Below are positions 37,585 through 46,571 of a stretch of DNA of 64,000 nt, in pieces; position 1 is the stretch's first letter; each line of letters begins with the position of its first letter. Below the pieces are notes generated by a model that saw only the letters and a list, made by a program, of their open reading frames with translations, had not been told where the DNA came from and ran no database searches. Location: the NCBI RefSeq assembly GCF_042675645.1, contig NZ_JBHTJH010000017.1:682001-746000 (forward strand), read 5' to 3'. The translations under genes and the position numbers were made by a program. The stretch comes from Sungkyunkwania multivorans. Lineage in GTDB: Bacteria; Bacteroidota; Bacteroidia; Flavobacteriales; Flavobacteriaceae.

Positions 37585-38370
37585 TTACAAATAGAAAATA
37601 TAGCCGATTGTAAGAAAAAACAACCAATCATTGGCTCTGTTCTCTGGATAAAGGTCCGGATTTGGATTTAGGCCATCGATATCGTTGGACAAGAAATATT
37701 GCCATCTTGCCTCTAGCAATACGTCGGAGATAGCCGAAAATTTGTACCTAGCACCTACACTACCGGTCAACGAAAATACTCCGCCAGATTCGACATTAAT
37801 AGCGTCTGGTCCATATTTGGCAAGCAAGTTATTATCTGGGTCTGCTGCTGCGAGAATCGCTCTAGCTTCTTCGTAACCATTTGCTTCAGGCGTATAATTG
37901 GTATACATGACCCCTATACTTCCAAAGGGTGATATCGCAAATCCACCATTTTCAAAATCCCTGATACTTAAAGGGAAGAATTCCAACTGTGCACCTATGT
38001 TCAGCAGTTTGGTCCTTCCAGATACCGACCGAAGAAATTCACCTCCTGGAGAATTTTTCTCAGCTAATTCTCCAAAGTGATTCAAGTCGATCGTCATATA
38101 AGACAGCTCGTTTCTGATCTTGAAGTGGTCATTAAAGAAAGTATAGGTTGTGTAGCAATCACAATCACTTTGATAGGAGAAGTTCAAATAGTGTACGATA
38201 CCTCCACCGAATCCGAGGTTCCCTTTGTTGGTCTCAAAATCGTAACGTAACCCATAATCAGATTGAAATGGAACGGGGCCTGCGATTACACCTAACTCGT
38301 GTGAAAATCCAAGCTGGGCCGAGGCATAGAAACTTACCATCAGCATGCAAGAAAGTAGGGCTTTAGTCAT
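37585..38370 (-). CDS. THC0290_0291-like outer-membrane-type protein
   Basis: A 261-residue exported protein. Start 38370 gives a standard signal peptide (MTKALLSCMLMVSFYASAQ); in-frame ATGs at 38385 and 38412 are alternatives, the last being very close to the predicted transcription start. The mature protein begins GFSHELGVIAGPVPFQSDYG and continues with glycine- and aromatic-rich beta strands to an aromatic C-terminus (FLTIGYIFYL), which suggests a small outer-membrane barrel. It resembles the flavobacterial THC0290_0291 family, of unknown function, by memory of its opening sequence. Confidence 0.7.
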   Translation of the reverse strand: MTKALLSCMLMVSFYASAQLGFSHELGVIAGPVPFQSDYGLRYDFETNKGNLGFGGGIVHYLNFSYQSDCDCYTTYTFFNDHFKIRNELSYMTIDLNHFGELAEKNSPGGEFLRSVSGRTKLLNIGAQLEFFPLSIRDFENGGFAISPFGSIGVMYTNYTPEANGYEEARAILAAADPDNNLLAKYGPDAINVESGGVFSLTGSVGARYKFSAISDVLLEARWQYFLSNDIDGLNPNPDLYPENRANDWLFFLTIGYIFYL

Positions 38371-38417
38371 GACTTTGATTAACATGTTACTAATCAATAT
38401 TTTTAAGGGCATTGCAG

Positions 38418-38425
38418 CAAATATA
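38418..38425 (-). promoter_or_regulatory. -7 box of the THC0290_0291-like gene
   Basis: On the minus strand it reads TATATTTG, an exact TAnnTTTG match. The nearest upstream TTG (38441-38443 on the other strand) is only 15 bases away, so the -33 part is uncertain. It supports a start at 38385 or 38370. Confidence 0.5.
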
Positions 38426-38562
38426 TAAAAACTCGTATAACAAAAAAATAAAATGTGATTTAATACGTATTAAAAGGGTCTTCCCGTTTGTCTTAATAGA
38501 TGCGCGCAATTTTATTCAAACGGTATTTTTTTTGAAAAATTATCAAATCAAAAAAAAAGTAG

Positions 38563-38590
38563 TTGAATTTTTTATAGTGCCGTATATTTG
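38563..38590 (+). promoter_or_regulatory. Promoter of gdhA
   Basis: TTG (38563-38565), 17 bases, TATATTTG (38583-38590), a full match to the flavobacterial consensus, 50 bases before the gdhA ATG. Confidence 0.7.
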
Positions 38591-38640
38591 CCAATGTATT
38601 TTTACGATTTTTTGGAAAATCCTTAATCACTTAACATTCC

Positions 38641-39984
38641 ATGGAAAAAATAGTTGAATCCTTTATGGAGCTTGTGGAAAGTCGAAATAGCCATGAGCCA
38701 GAATTTTTGCAAGCGGTACACGAGGTGGCCAATGCAGTTTTGCCTTATATCGCAGAGCACGATATATACCATGGCAAGAATATCTTACTTCGCATGATCG
38801 AGCCGGAGCGCGTTTTGATGTTTAGAGTCGCGTGGGTAGATGATGAGGGAGAAATACAGGTGAATAGAGGGTATCGGATAGAGATGAACTCTGCTATTGG
38901 CCCTTACAAAGGAGGATTGCGCTTTCACCCTAGTGTCAACCTTAGCATTTTAAAATTCCTAGCGTTCGAGCAGGTCTTCAAAAATAGTTTGACCACCCTG
39001 CCGATGGGCGGAGGAAAGGGAGGTTCTGATTTTGACCCTAAAGGAAAATCGGATGGAGAAGTGATGCGCTTTTGCCAAAGCTTCATGACCGAGTTATTCA
39101 GACATATTGGACCAAACACCGATGTTCCTGCAGGAGATATTGGTGTCGGTGCTCGAGAGATCGGCTATATGTTTGGACAATATAAAAGACTAAAGAACGA
39201 ATTTACAGGAGTTCTTACCGGAAAAGGAATGTCTTGGGGGGGATCACTCATCCGTCCTGAAGCAACAGGTTATGGAAATGTATACTTCGCCCAAAACATG
39301 CTTGCCAATAAGAATGATAGTTTTGAGAATAAGACTGTGGTGATCTCTGGCTCTGGAAATGTGGCGCAATATGCTGCCGAAAAATCCATTCAGTTAGGGG
39401 CTAAGGTAGTGACCCTTTCAGACTCGTCCGGATACATTTATGATGAGGACGGTATCGATGAAGAAAAATTGGCCCACATCATGGAGATCAAAAATGTGAA
39501 ACGCGGTAGGATCCATGAATATTTGGATAAATATCCTTCTGCAACCTATCATAAGGGAAAAACGCCTTGGGAAGTTGCTTGTGACATCGCCCTTCCGTGT
39601 GCTACTCAAAACGAACTGGACGGCGACGATGCAAAGCAATTGATAAAAAATGGTTGTATCTGTGTAAGCGAAGGTGCCAACATGCCATCCACGCCAGAAG
39701 CGATATTGGAATTCCATAAGGCCAAGATCTTGTATGCTCCAGGAAAGGCATCTAATGCCGGTGGTGTAGCAGTTTCTGGTCTTGAAATGGCGCAGAACTC
39801 TTTGCGTTATAGCTGGACGCGTGATGAAGTGGACAAAAAATTGAAGGATATCATGAAAGATATTCACGATGCATCATTAAAGTACGGACGAGAAGAAGAT
39901 GGCTATGTCAACTATGAGAAGGGAGCAAACATTGCTGGCTTTGTGAAGGTGGCCGATGCCATGCTCGCGCAAGGTGTAGTTTAA
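38641..39984 (+). CDS. gdhA: NADP-type glutamate dehydrogenase
   Basis: A 447-residue hexameric-type glutamate dehydrogenase. The active-site region PMGGGKGGSDFDPKGKSD has catalytic Lys126, and GPYKGGLRFHPSVN (87-100) is the glutamate-binding segment. The Rossmann domain begins near residue 230 (VVISGSGNVAQYAAEK). It assimilates ammonium into 2-oxoglutarate, with NADP preference inferred from family type. It is monocistronic with its own promoter and terminator. Confidence 0.94.
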   Translation: MEKIVESFMELVESRNSHEPEFLQAVHEVANAVLPYIAEHDIYHGKNILLRMIEPERVLMFRVAWVDDEGEIQVNRGYRIEMNSAIGPYKGGLRFHPSVNLSILKFLAFEQVFKNSLTTLPMGGGKGGSDFDPKGKSDGEVMRFCQSFMTELFRHIGPNTDVPAGDIGVGAREIGYMFGQYKRLKNEFTGVLTGKGMSWGGSLIRPEATGYGNVYFAQNMLANKNDSFENKTVVISGSGNVAQYAAEKSIQLGAKVVTLSDSSGYIYDEDGIDEEKLAHIMEIKNVKRGRIHEYLDKYPSATYHKGKTPWEVACDIALPCATQNELDGDDAKQLIKNGCICVSEGANMPSTPEAILEFHKAKILYAPGKASNAGGVAVSGLEMAQNSLRYSWTRDEVDKKLKDIMKDIHDASLKYGREEDGYVNYEKGANIAGFVKVADAMLAQGVV

Positions 39985-40007
39985 ATATACTATTGAAGAT
40001 ATCACTG

Positions 40008-40040
40008 AAAAAAGGCTCTCCATTTTGAAGAGCCTTTTTT
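40008..40040 (+). terminator. Terminator of gdhA
   Basis: A 12-bp stem aaaaaaggctct (40008-40019) / agagcctttttt (40029-40040), with a 9-base loop and terminal T-run. Confidence 0.9.
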
Positions 40041-40085
40041 GATCTGCATATTATTTAAGCCTTAAAATCGTTATCCTTAAAACCT

Positions 40086-40093
40086 TACTTTTG
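40086..40093 (+). promoter_or_regulatory. -7 box directly before porZ
   Basis: TACTTTTG is an exact TAnnTTTG match ending five bases before the porZ ATG (40098). The transcript would begin at or within a few bases of the start codon, that is, be leaderless or nearly so. No clear TTG at -33. Confidence 0.5.
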
Positions 40094-40097
40094 CAAT

Positions 40098-42404
40098 ATG
40101 AGAAAAAGAATTTTGATCTTGTTGGCACTGCTGCCGATAACAGTTTTCTCACAGGAATTTTCAAGCCTGTGGCAAGACCACTTTTCGTATAATAATGTTG
40201 TAGCGATCGCCAATAGTAACGAGGCTCTCTATGCCGCCACTGAAAATGCGTTTTTTAGATACGACTTGCTTACCAATGAATTGCAAAAAGTTTCAACGGT
40301 CAATGGGCTTTCTGGGGATGATATTTCTTCTATTTTTTTCAGTGATGAAGCTGGCCGATTGGCTATTGGATACGAAAACGGACTTCTTGAGGTCTATGAT
40401 ATCAATACGCAAGACATAACCACCGTTGTAGAGATATTGGATAAACAAACAATTTTGCCAAACGCAAAGGCCATTAACCATATCATGGAATTCAATGGAT
40501 TGCTCTATTTATCCAACGATTTTGGAATTTCACTATACGACCTTCAACGCCTAGAGTTTGATGATACGTATTTCATCGGCCCCAATGGATCGCAATTGCA
40601 AGTACGGCAGACCGCTATCTTCGAAGGATTTATCTACGCAGCAACCAATGTCGGTGTTTACAGAGCTCCTGTAGGAAGCGACCAACTTATCGATTTCAAC
40701 CAATGGACCATTTTTGGGAATACCCAGGGGCAAGACTGGCTGGCTATCACTTCCTTTGGGAATAATTTGATCGGAGCTCAATCCGACCAGACGCTGTATC
40801 AATTGAATGGTAGTGCATTTGTTGCGGCAACTTCTTTTTCAAACCCGATCGAGGATGTGGTTGCCAATGACCAAAATTTGATCGTTAGTATTTCTAACAG
40901 TGTGCATATTTTCAATTTGAGTTTGACTGAAATAAGCACTTTCAGCACCTTTACGAATTACCCCAGCGTAGCATATAACACAGCCATAGCCATAGGGGAC
41001 GATATTTACAGCGGCACCACAGAATTTGGGATACTTAAAACCGCCATAGGCAATACGTCCACGGTTGAAGAAATTCATCCCAGTGGCCCACTTTTTAACA
41101 GTATTTGGGCAATAGATGCCAAGGACAATCAGATCTGGGCCGTCTACGGTGATCAAACCATATCATATGTCCCTTCTCCTTTGCTGTTTCGAGGCATCAG
41201 CTATCGATTTCCAGATCAATTATGGGAGAGTATCGCAATCGAAGATGCCTTTAATGCGCCAAATTTGATCAAGGTGAATATCAACCCTCAAAACACCACT
41301 GACACCTACATCACTTCTTTTTGGTCTGGAGTATTGAGGATCGTAGATGGTAATCCGGATCTTATCTATAATCAATCAAATAGTGGGCTAGAAGGTATTA
41401 ATGCGAACCCGATGGGAGTTGGGGTGAATCTTAGGATCTCCGACACAAAATTTGATGCCGAAGGGAATCTTTGGGTTTTAAGCAGTATCACCGATGAAGC
41501 ATTAAAGGTCTTAAGGACCAATGGGCAATGGCAGGGATATTCTTTTTCTTCCTTATTTCCAAACGAATTCGCCACGCAAGGTTTTGCAGAGTTCGTGATC
41601 GCGGACAATGGTTTCAAGTTCATCGCTTCAGCAAGAGATGGTCTTATTGGGTTTTCTGAAAATGGAGGTGTTAATGGAGGGCCGTTGCTTAAAAGTCTTA
41701 AAGGTGAGGGTGACAATATACCTGTTAACGATGTGCGTGCTCTGGTCATAGACGAGAGAGGCGATCTTTGGATAGGAACGGAAAAGGGTCTGCGAGTTAT
41801 CTTTAATCCCGAAGATTTCTTTACCGATGACGTCAGGGTAGATGAGATCATCGTATTGGATGACGGAGAAGCAAGTGAGCTTTTATTTCAGACATATATC
41901 ACCGATATCGAAATTGATGGAGCTAATAACAAATGGATCGCGACCAACGATTCAGGATTGTTTTATTTCTCCAGCGACGGACAGGAGACACTTGCCCATT
42001 TTACCGAAGATAATTCTCCTTTGCCATCAAACTCGGTCAAAGATGTAGCGGTAGACAATGAAACAGGGGAGATCTTCATGGCAACTTCAAAAGGAATGGT
42101 GTCCCTTAGGTCGTCCGTGGTTGAACCAAGCGAAGATCTTTCGAATGTATATGCTTACCCAAATCCTGTGAGGCCAAATTTCACGGGTAACGTAACGATC
42201 ACGGGACTGGTAGACCGGGCAAACGTGAAAATTACGGATATTGAGGGCAACTTGGTGTTCGAAACGACATCTACTAGCGGTAGCGTAGAATGGGACTTAA
42301 CTGCTTTTGGAAGACACAAGGTAGCGTCTGGTGTTTATATGATCCTAGCCTCTAATGAAGATGGCACTGATACCAAAGTAGCCAAAGTAATGGTGGTGCG
42401 ATGA
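40098..42404 (+). CDS. porZ: T9SS component PorZ (beta-propeller surface protein)
   Basis: A 768-residue exported protein. The signal peptide is MRKRILILLALLPITVFSQ. Two seven-bladed beta-propellers follow, with repeats such as GLSGDDISSIFFSDEAGRLA and the regulator-propeller-like GDLWIGTEKGLRVIFNP. A C-terminal beta sandwich begins at YAYPNPVRPNFTGNVTITGL and itself looks like a T9SS sorting domain. This architecture and length match PorZ, part of the T9SS attachment complex with PorU, PorV and PorQ, which helps to anchor cargo to surface lipopolysaccharide. The stop codon overlaps recO by four bases (ATGA). Confidence 0.85.
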   Translation: MRKRILILLALLPITVFSQEFSSLWQDHFSYNNVVAIANSNEALYAATENAFFRYDLLTNELQKVSTVNGLSGDDISSIFFSDEAGRLAIGYENGLLEVYDINTQDITTVVEILDKQTILPNAKAINHIMEFNGLLYLSNDFGISLYDLQRLEFDDTYFIGPNGSQLQVRQTAIFEGFIYAATNVGVYRAPVGSDQLIDFNQWTIFGNTQGQDWLAITSFGNNLIGAQSDQTLYQLNGSAFVAATSFSNPIEDVVANDQNLIVSISNSVHIFNLSLTEISTFSTFTNYPSVAYNTAIAIGDDIYSGTTEFGILKTAIGNTSTVEEIHPSGPLFNSIWAIDAKDNQIWAVYGDQTISYVPSPLLFRGISYRFPDQLWESIAIEDAFNAPNLIKVNINPQNTTDTYITSFWSGVLRIVDGNPDLIYNQSNSGLEGINANPMGVGVNLRISDTKFDAEGNLWVLSSITDEALKVLRTNGQWQGYSFSSLFPNEFATQGFAEFVIADNGFKFIASARDGLIGFSENGGVNGGPLLKSLKGEGDNIPVNDVRALVIDERGDLWIGTEKGLRVIFNPEDFFTDDVRVDEIIVLDDGEASELLFQTYITDIEIDGANNKWIATNDSGLFYFSSDGQETLAHFTEDNSPLPSNSVKDVAVDNETGEIFMATSKGMVSLRSSVVEPSEDLSNVYAYPNPVRPNFTGNVTITGLVDRANVKITDIEGNLVFETTSTSGSVEWDLTAFGRHKVASGVYMILASNEDGTDTKVAKVMVVR

Positions 42405-43117
42405 TCACTACGAAGGCCATCGTCATCAATACAATAAAGTATGGAGACAGCAGCCTGATCGCTAAATGTTACACCCAAGAGTATGGAATGCGTTCTTATC
42501 TTTTGAGGGGAATCTTGGGTTCGAGAAAGGGAAAACTCAAAGTCGCATATTTTCAACCGCTTACCATCTTAGAACTCACAGCTTCGAATAGGGAAAAAGG
42601 AACCTTGGAATATATTAAGGAGGTGAAGGTGCATCGCCCTTATATATCGATCTTTCAGGATATGAGAAAAAGGGGAATAGCGATGTTTATCTCAGAGGTG
42701 CTCTCCAATAGTATACAACAGGAAGAGTCCGACTCTTTACTGTATGATTATCTCGAAAATACACTGATCTGGTTGGACATGCACAATGAAGTAGCAAACT
42801 TTCATTTGCTCTTCTTATTGAATCTTTCCAAATTTCTTGGGTTTTATCCAGATGTCCAAAGAAAGGAACTCCCATATTTCGATCTACTTGAGGGGAAATA
42901 CTCAAAAATTCAACCGCAGCAGTATTTTGTGGAGGGTGACGAATTGGAACTCCTGAACAAGCTCTTGGGCATAAAATTTGATGTACTACATTCTATAAAG
43001 TTTTCCGCCCGTCAGCGGAACGAATTACTACATATTTTAATTGGGTATTTTCAGTTACATTTGCAGGGTTTTAAAAGACCGAGATCATTGGATGTCTTAA
43101 AAGAATTGTTTCGCTAA
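42401..43117 (+). CDS. recO: DNA repair protein RecO
   Basis: A 238-residue RecO. The N-terminal OB fold is clear (TKAIVINTIKYGDSSLIAKC, then GMRSYLLRGI, about 3-40), followed by a helical domain. The zinc-finger cysteines found in some RecO proteins are absent. It mediates RecA loading on SSB-coated DNA in the RecFOR pathway. Translation is coupled to porZ by a four-base overlap, and the TonB receptor gene starts one base after its stop codon. Confidence 0.9.
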   Translation: MITTKAIVINTIKYGDSSLIAKCYTQEYGMRSYLLRGILGSRKGKLKVAYFQPLTILELTASNREKGTLEYIKEVKVHRPYISIFQDMRKRGIAMFISEVLSNSIQQEESDSLLYDYLENTLIWLDMHNEVANFHLLFLLNLSKFLGFYPDVQRKELPYFDLLEGKYSKIQPQQYFVEGDELELLNKLLGIKFDVLHSIKFSARQRNELLHILIGYFQLHLQGFKRPRSLDVLKELFR

Positions 43118-43118
43118 A

Positions 43119-45527
43119 ATGAAGAATTATTGGATATGGCTTTTATTGGTGACAATCTGGTCTTCTAAAGGACAAGAGATCCGCGTTCTCAACATCGTAG
43201 ACGAGACGCCGATTGCCAATGTTGCAGTTTACAATGCTGACAAGTCGAGCTCGGCGACGACCGATATATTCGGACGCATAGATATTTCCATATTTTCTGA
43301 GGACGAAGTGATCATCTTCAGCCATGTGTCGCACCAATTGGTGGGTTATACCAGAAAAAAGATTCTCCAGAATAAGGGTATTGTTTATTTAGAACCTCTT
43401 ACTCAGGTTTTGGATGAGATCGTGGTTTCTGCGACAAAATTTGAACAGAAAAAACGCGATGTAGCTCAAAAGGTCATCGGGATTCGGCAAGGGGATATTC
43501 AATTGGCCAATCCACAGACTGCAGCAGATCTATTGCAAAGCAGTGGGCAAGTGTTCGTGCAAAAAAGTCAATTGGGCGGTGGAAGTCCTATCATCAGGGG
43601 TTTTTCCACCAACAGATTGCTGTTGTCTGTCGATGGAGTGCGAATGAACAATGCCATCTTTAGAGGAGGAAATCTTCAGAATGTCATCGCCATCGACCCG
43701 CTTTCCATACAAAATACCGAGGTGATCCTTGGCCCTGGGTCGGTCATCTATGGAAGTGACGCCATCGGGGGTGCCATGAATTTCTTCACTTTAGAACCAA
43801 AGACCTCCCAATCGGGTTCCCTAGAGTTCACTGGAAACGGTCTCGTTAGATATGCTACTGCCAGCAATGAACGCACGGCGCACGTAGATGTTAATATCGG
43901 TCTAAGAAAATGGGCTTTTCTTACAAGTACCAGTTTTACGGATTTTGGCGATTTGCGCATGGGACGCCATGGTCCCGAAGCATATTTGAGAAATGAATAT
44001 GTCACCACGATCAACGGACAAGATACAACCGTGCCCAACGAGGATCCCCTTGTGCAGAATCCGACTGGGTACAATCAGTTCAATTTCTTGCAAAAGGCGG
44101 TCTTTTCGCCCAATGATATTTGGAAATATCGTTTTGGCCTTATCTATTCTACGACATCCGATTATCCCAGATATGATAGACTTATAAGATATGGAGAGGA
44201 AAACTTGCGTTCGGCAGAGTGGTTCTACGGCCCTCAAAGGTGGTTTATGGGAAATACCAAGGTTGAGAAAAAAGGGGATGGCAGCTTTTATGATAATGCA
44301 AAACTTACACTGGCCTTTCAATACTTTAGAGAGAGTAGAAATGATCGCGATTTTGATGATGACGACCTCACCAGTCGTAAAGAGGCAGTAGATGCATACT
44401 CGGCTAATTTGGACTTTGAAAAAAAAGTAAGAACAAAGTCATCGCTTTACTATGGAATGGAATATATACTTAATCGTATTCGATCAACGGGAGATATCAT
44501 CTCGAGAAGCACAGGTGTAAGCAGGCCAACCTCTACACGTTATCCCAATGGAGCTGACTGGCAGTCGATCGCAGCTTATGCGAGCTATAAGTGGAAACCA
44601 TCTAAAGAGCTGGCTTTACAATCGGGCCTGAGATATAATTTTATTACCTCCACCTCTAACTTTGAGGCGAACAATCGGTTTTTCAATTTTCCGTTTGCAG
44701 AGGCTACCATCAATACAGGTGCGTTGACGGGAACCGCTGGTGTAAGTTGGTCACCAAACAAAACATTACAGTGGAAAGCCCATTTCTCAACAGCTTTTAG
44801 AGCACCAAATATCGATGACGTTGGGAAGATATTCGATTCCGAACCTGGAACGGTCGTGGTGCCAAATCCAAACCTCAGCCCAGAATATGCTTATAGTGGC
44901 GAGTTGGGATTACTTCTGAACTTTGACAAGTTGGATATAGAAATGGCCACCTATTATACTTTTTTGGATGATGCGCTCATCAGAGACGACTTTACCATCA
45001 ATGGAGAGTCTCAGATATTATATGATGGTGAGATAAGTAATGTACAAGCCATTCAAAATGCTGCGAGGGCACGTATCTATGGTTTTGAGGCAGGGTTAAA
45101 ATATACCTTCTCAGAACAAATGCGCATGACCACCAAATTCAGCTATGTTGGAGGAGAGGAGCAGCAAGAAGATGGTACCGATGCACCACCAAGGCATGCG
45201 GCTCCTATCTTTGGAGATGCGCATTTTATTTGGGAAAACCTGAGGTTTAAGTTGGATGTCTTTACCAACTATAATGGAGAAATAAGCTTCAATAATCTGG
45301 CTCCTTCAGAACGAAATAAGGCCTATCTATACGCCTTAGATAAGAATGGCAATCCGTTTAGCCCTTCTTGGTATACGCTTAATGTAAGAGGGCGATATAA
45401 TTTTTTCCGAGATTTTGAAGCAACGGCCTCATTAGAGAATATTACCGATCAGCGTTATCGTCCCTACTCCTCGGGGATTGCAGCAGCGGGAAGAAACCTC
45501 ATTTTTGCACTTCGTTATAACTTTTGA
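43119..45527 (+). CDS. TonB-dependent outer-membrane receptor
   Basis: An 802-residue receptor. A signal peptide (about 1-19) is followed by a carboxypeptidase-regulatory-like domain (about 20-95), a plug domain (about 110-225, with SPIIRGFSTNRLLLSVDGVR and GSDAIGGAMNFF) and a 22-strand-type barrel. It ends in ALRYNF with a terminal Phe, the barrel-assembly signal. The plug resembles haem/haemoglobin-type receptors, but the ligand is not proven. Together with porZ and recO it forms a tightly packed transcription unit. Confidence 0.9.
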   Translation: MKNYWIWLLLVTIWSSKGQEIRVLNIVDETPIANVAVYNADKSSSATTDIFGRIDISIFSEDEVIIFSHVSHQLVGYTRKKILQNKGIVYLEPLTQVLDEIVVSATKFEQKKRDVAQKVIGIRQGDIQLANPQTAADLLQSSGQVFVQKSQLGGGSPIIRGFSTNRLLLSVDGVRMNNAIFRGGNLQNVIAIDPLSIQNTEVILGPGSVIYGSDAIGGAMNFFTLEPKTSQSGSLEFTGNGLVRYATASNERTAHVDVNIGLRKWAFLTSTSFTDFGDLRMGRHGPEAYLRNEYVTTINGQDTTVPNEDPLVQNPTGYNQFNFLQKAVFSPNDIWKYRFGLIYSTTSDYPRYDRLIRYGEENLRSAEWFYGPQRWFMGNTKVEKKGDGSFYDNAKLTLAFQYFRESRNDRDFDDDDLTSRKEAVDAYSANLDFEKKVRTKSSLYYGMEYILNRIRSTGDIISRSTGVSRPTSTRYPNGADWQSIAAYASYKWKPSKELALQSGLRYNFITSTSNFEANNRFFNFPFAEATINTGALTGTAGVSWSPNKTLQWKAHFSTAFRAPNIDDVGKIFDSEPGTVVVPNPNLSPEYAYSGELGLLLNFDKLDIEMATYYTFLDDALIRDDFTINGESQILYDGEISNVQAIQNAARARIYGFEAGLKYTFSEQMRMTTKFSYVGGEEQQEDGTDAPPRHAAPIFGDAHFIWENLRFKLDVFTNYNGEISFNNLAPSERNKAYLYALDKNGNPFSPSWYTLNVRGRYNFFRDFEATASLENITDQRYRPYSSGIAAAGRNLIFALRYNF

Positions 45528-45559
45528 CCCCTCTTTTTTATAGATGGTCGGCTTATTTG

Positions 45560-45589
45560 TTGATTTTCAAAGAAGTATTTCTATATTTA
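45560..45589 (+). promoter_or_regulatory. Promoter of the first small T9SS cargo gene
   Basis: TTG (45560-45562), 19 bases, TATATTTA (45582-45589), one mismatch to TAnnTTTG, 28 bases before the ATG. Confidence 0.45.
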
Positions 45590-45617
45590 GAGATGTTATA
45601 CATTAAAAGTCCCAATC

Positions 45618-46367
45618 ATGAGGAAGGCCGATTCGATTAGATCTCTACCCATATACATCGTATTTTTTTTGGTGTGTTTCAGTACTATAGGTCAGGTCTA
45701 TCCAAGGATTCGTATCGGCTTCGAAGATGCATTGGGATATCATAGGCCCTTATTGCTCACATTTATTCCAGGCACTACCTCCAATGTCGATTTTGGCTTC
45801 GACGGGGCACTCTCTAGTATTGAAAATACAGATTCTTATTGGTTGATCGAAAATGGAGAATATGCCATACAGGCCATAGAAGAGCCGATAAATTCTACAG
45901 AATTGCCTTTGGGTGTAAGTATTGAAACGGCGCGCGATATCTTTTTTATGATCAATGCTCTCGAAAATATGTCGCAATCTTTTGAGATCTTACTTAAAGA
46001 TACTGACCAGGCAACACTTCATGATTTGAAACAGGGGAATTTTCAAGTTTCGTTAGCTGCAGGAACTTATCTTAATAGATTTAGTCTTGTCGTTTTTCCA
46101 AGCTCCATTCTCGGAGTCGAGGATCAGTATACTCCAGAGCATGTCAAGGTCGCTTGGAACAAAGATTCGAAATTGCTGCACATAGAACAAGGGGCCACCA
46201 GATCTATCGATAATGCCACTATTTTTGATGCCCAGGGAAGAAAGGTAGTGTCAAAAAAAATAGATGAGAAGATATCTTTGATTCATTTAAGTATCTCCCA
46301 AGGAATCTATTTTCTTCATTTGGATTCCGGTGATCATCTTTTCCGAAAACGAATAGTGATTTACTGA
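45618..46367 (+). CDS. Small T9SS cargo: stand-alone 'RIRIGFEN' module protein (D)
   Basis: A 249-residue exported protein. A signal peptide (about 1-26, ending STIGQ) leads almost directly into the module found near the C-termini of the giant proteins: PRIRIGFEDALGYHRPLLLT from about residue 28, then FGFDGALSS, SYWLIENGEYAIQAIEE and INALENM to about 160. A T9SS type A tail (about 175-249) ends HLFRKRIVIY. There is no LamG or TSP3 part. It is probably exported by T9SS. It precedes the 1338-residue relative C and may be a truncated duplicate that retains signal, module and sorting tail. Confidence 0.8.
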   Translation: MRKADSIRSLPIYIVFFLVCFSTIGQVYPRIRIGFEDALGYHRPLLLTFIPGTTSNVDFGFDGALSSIENTDSYWLIENGEYAIQAIEEPINSTELPLGVSIETARDIFFMINALENMSQSFEILLKDTDQATLHDLKQGNFQVSLAAGTYLNRFSLVVFPSSILGVEDQYTPEHVKVAWNKDSKLLHIEQGATRSIDNATIFDAQGRKVVSKKIDEKISLIHLSISQGIYFLHLDSGDHLFRKRIVIY

Positions 46368-46571
46368 TTATTTTGGTAAAGTACAACCGTTCAATGACTT
46401 CACTTTTGTAAGAATTAGATTTCTTTATGATTTGGATTTATTTCAACGAGAAAATCATTCAGTTCGTAGAAATTATCAAATTCTCATCTGATTAACAATA
46501 CTTTATGTGCTACTTTTAGTGTCCCAAGCCTAAGAACTTCTCCTACAAACCCAATAACCAAAACCCTAAAC

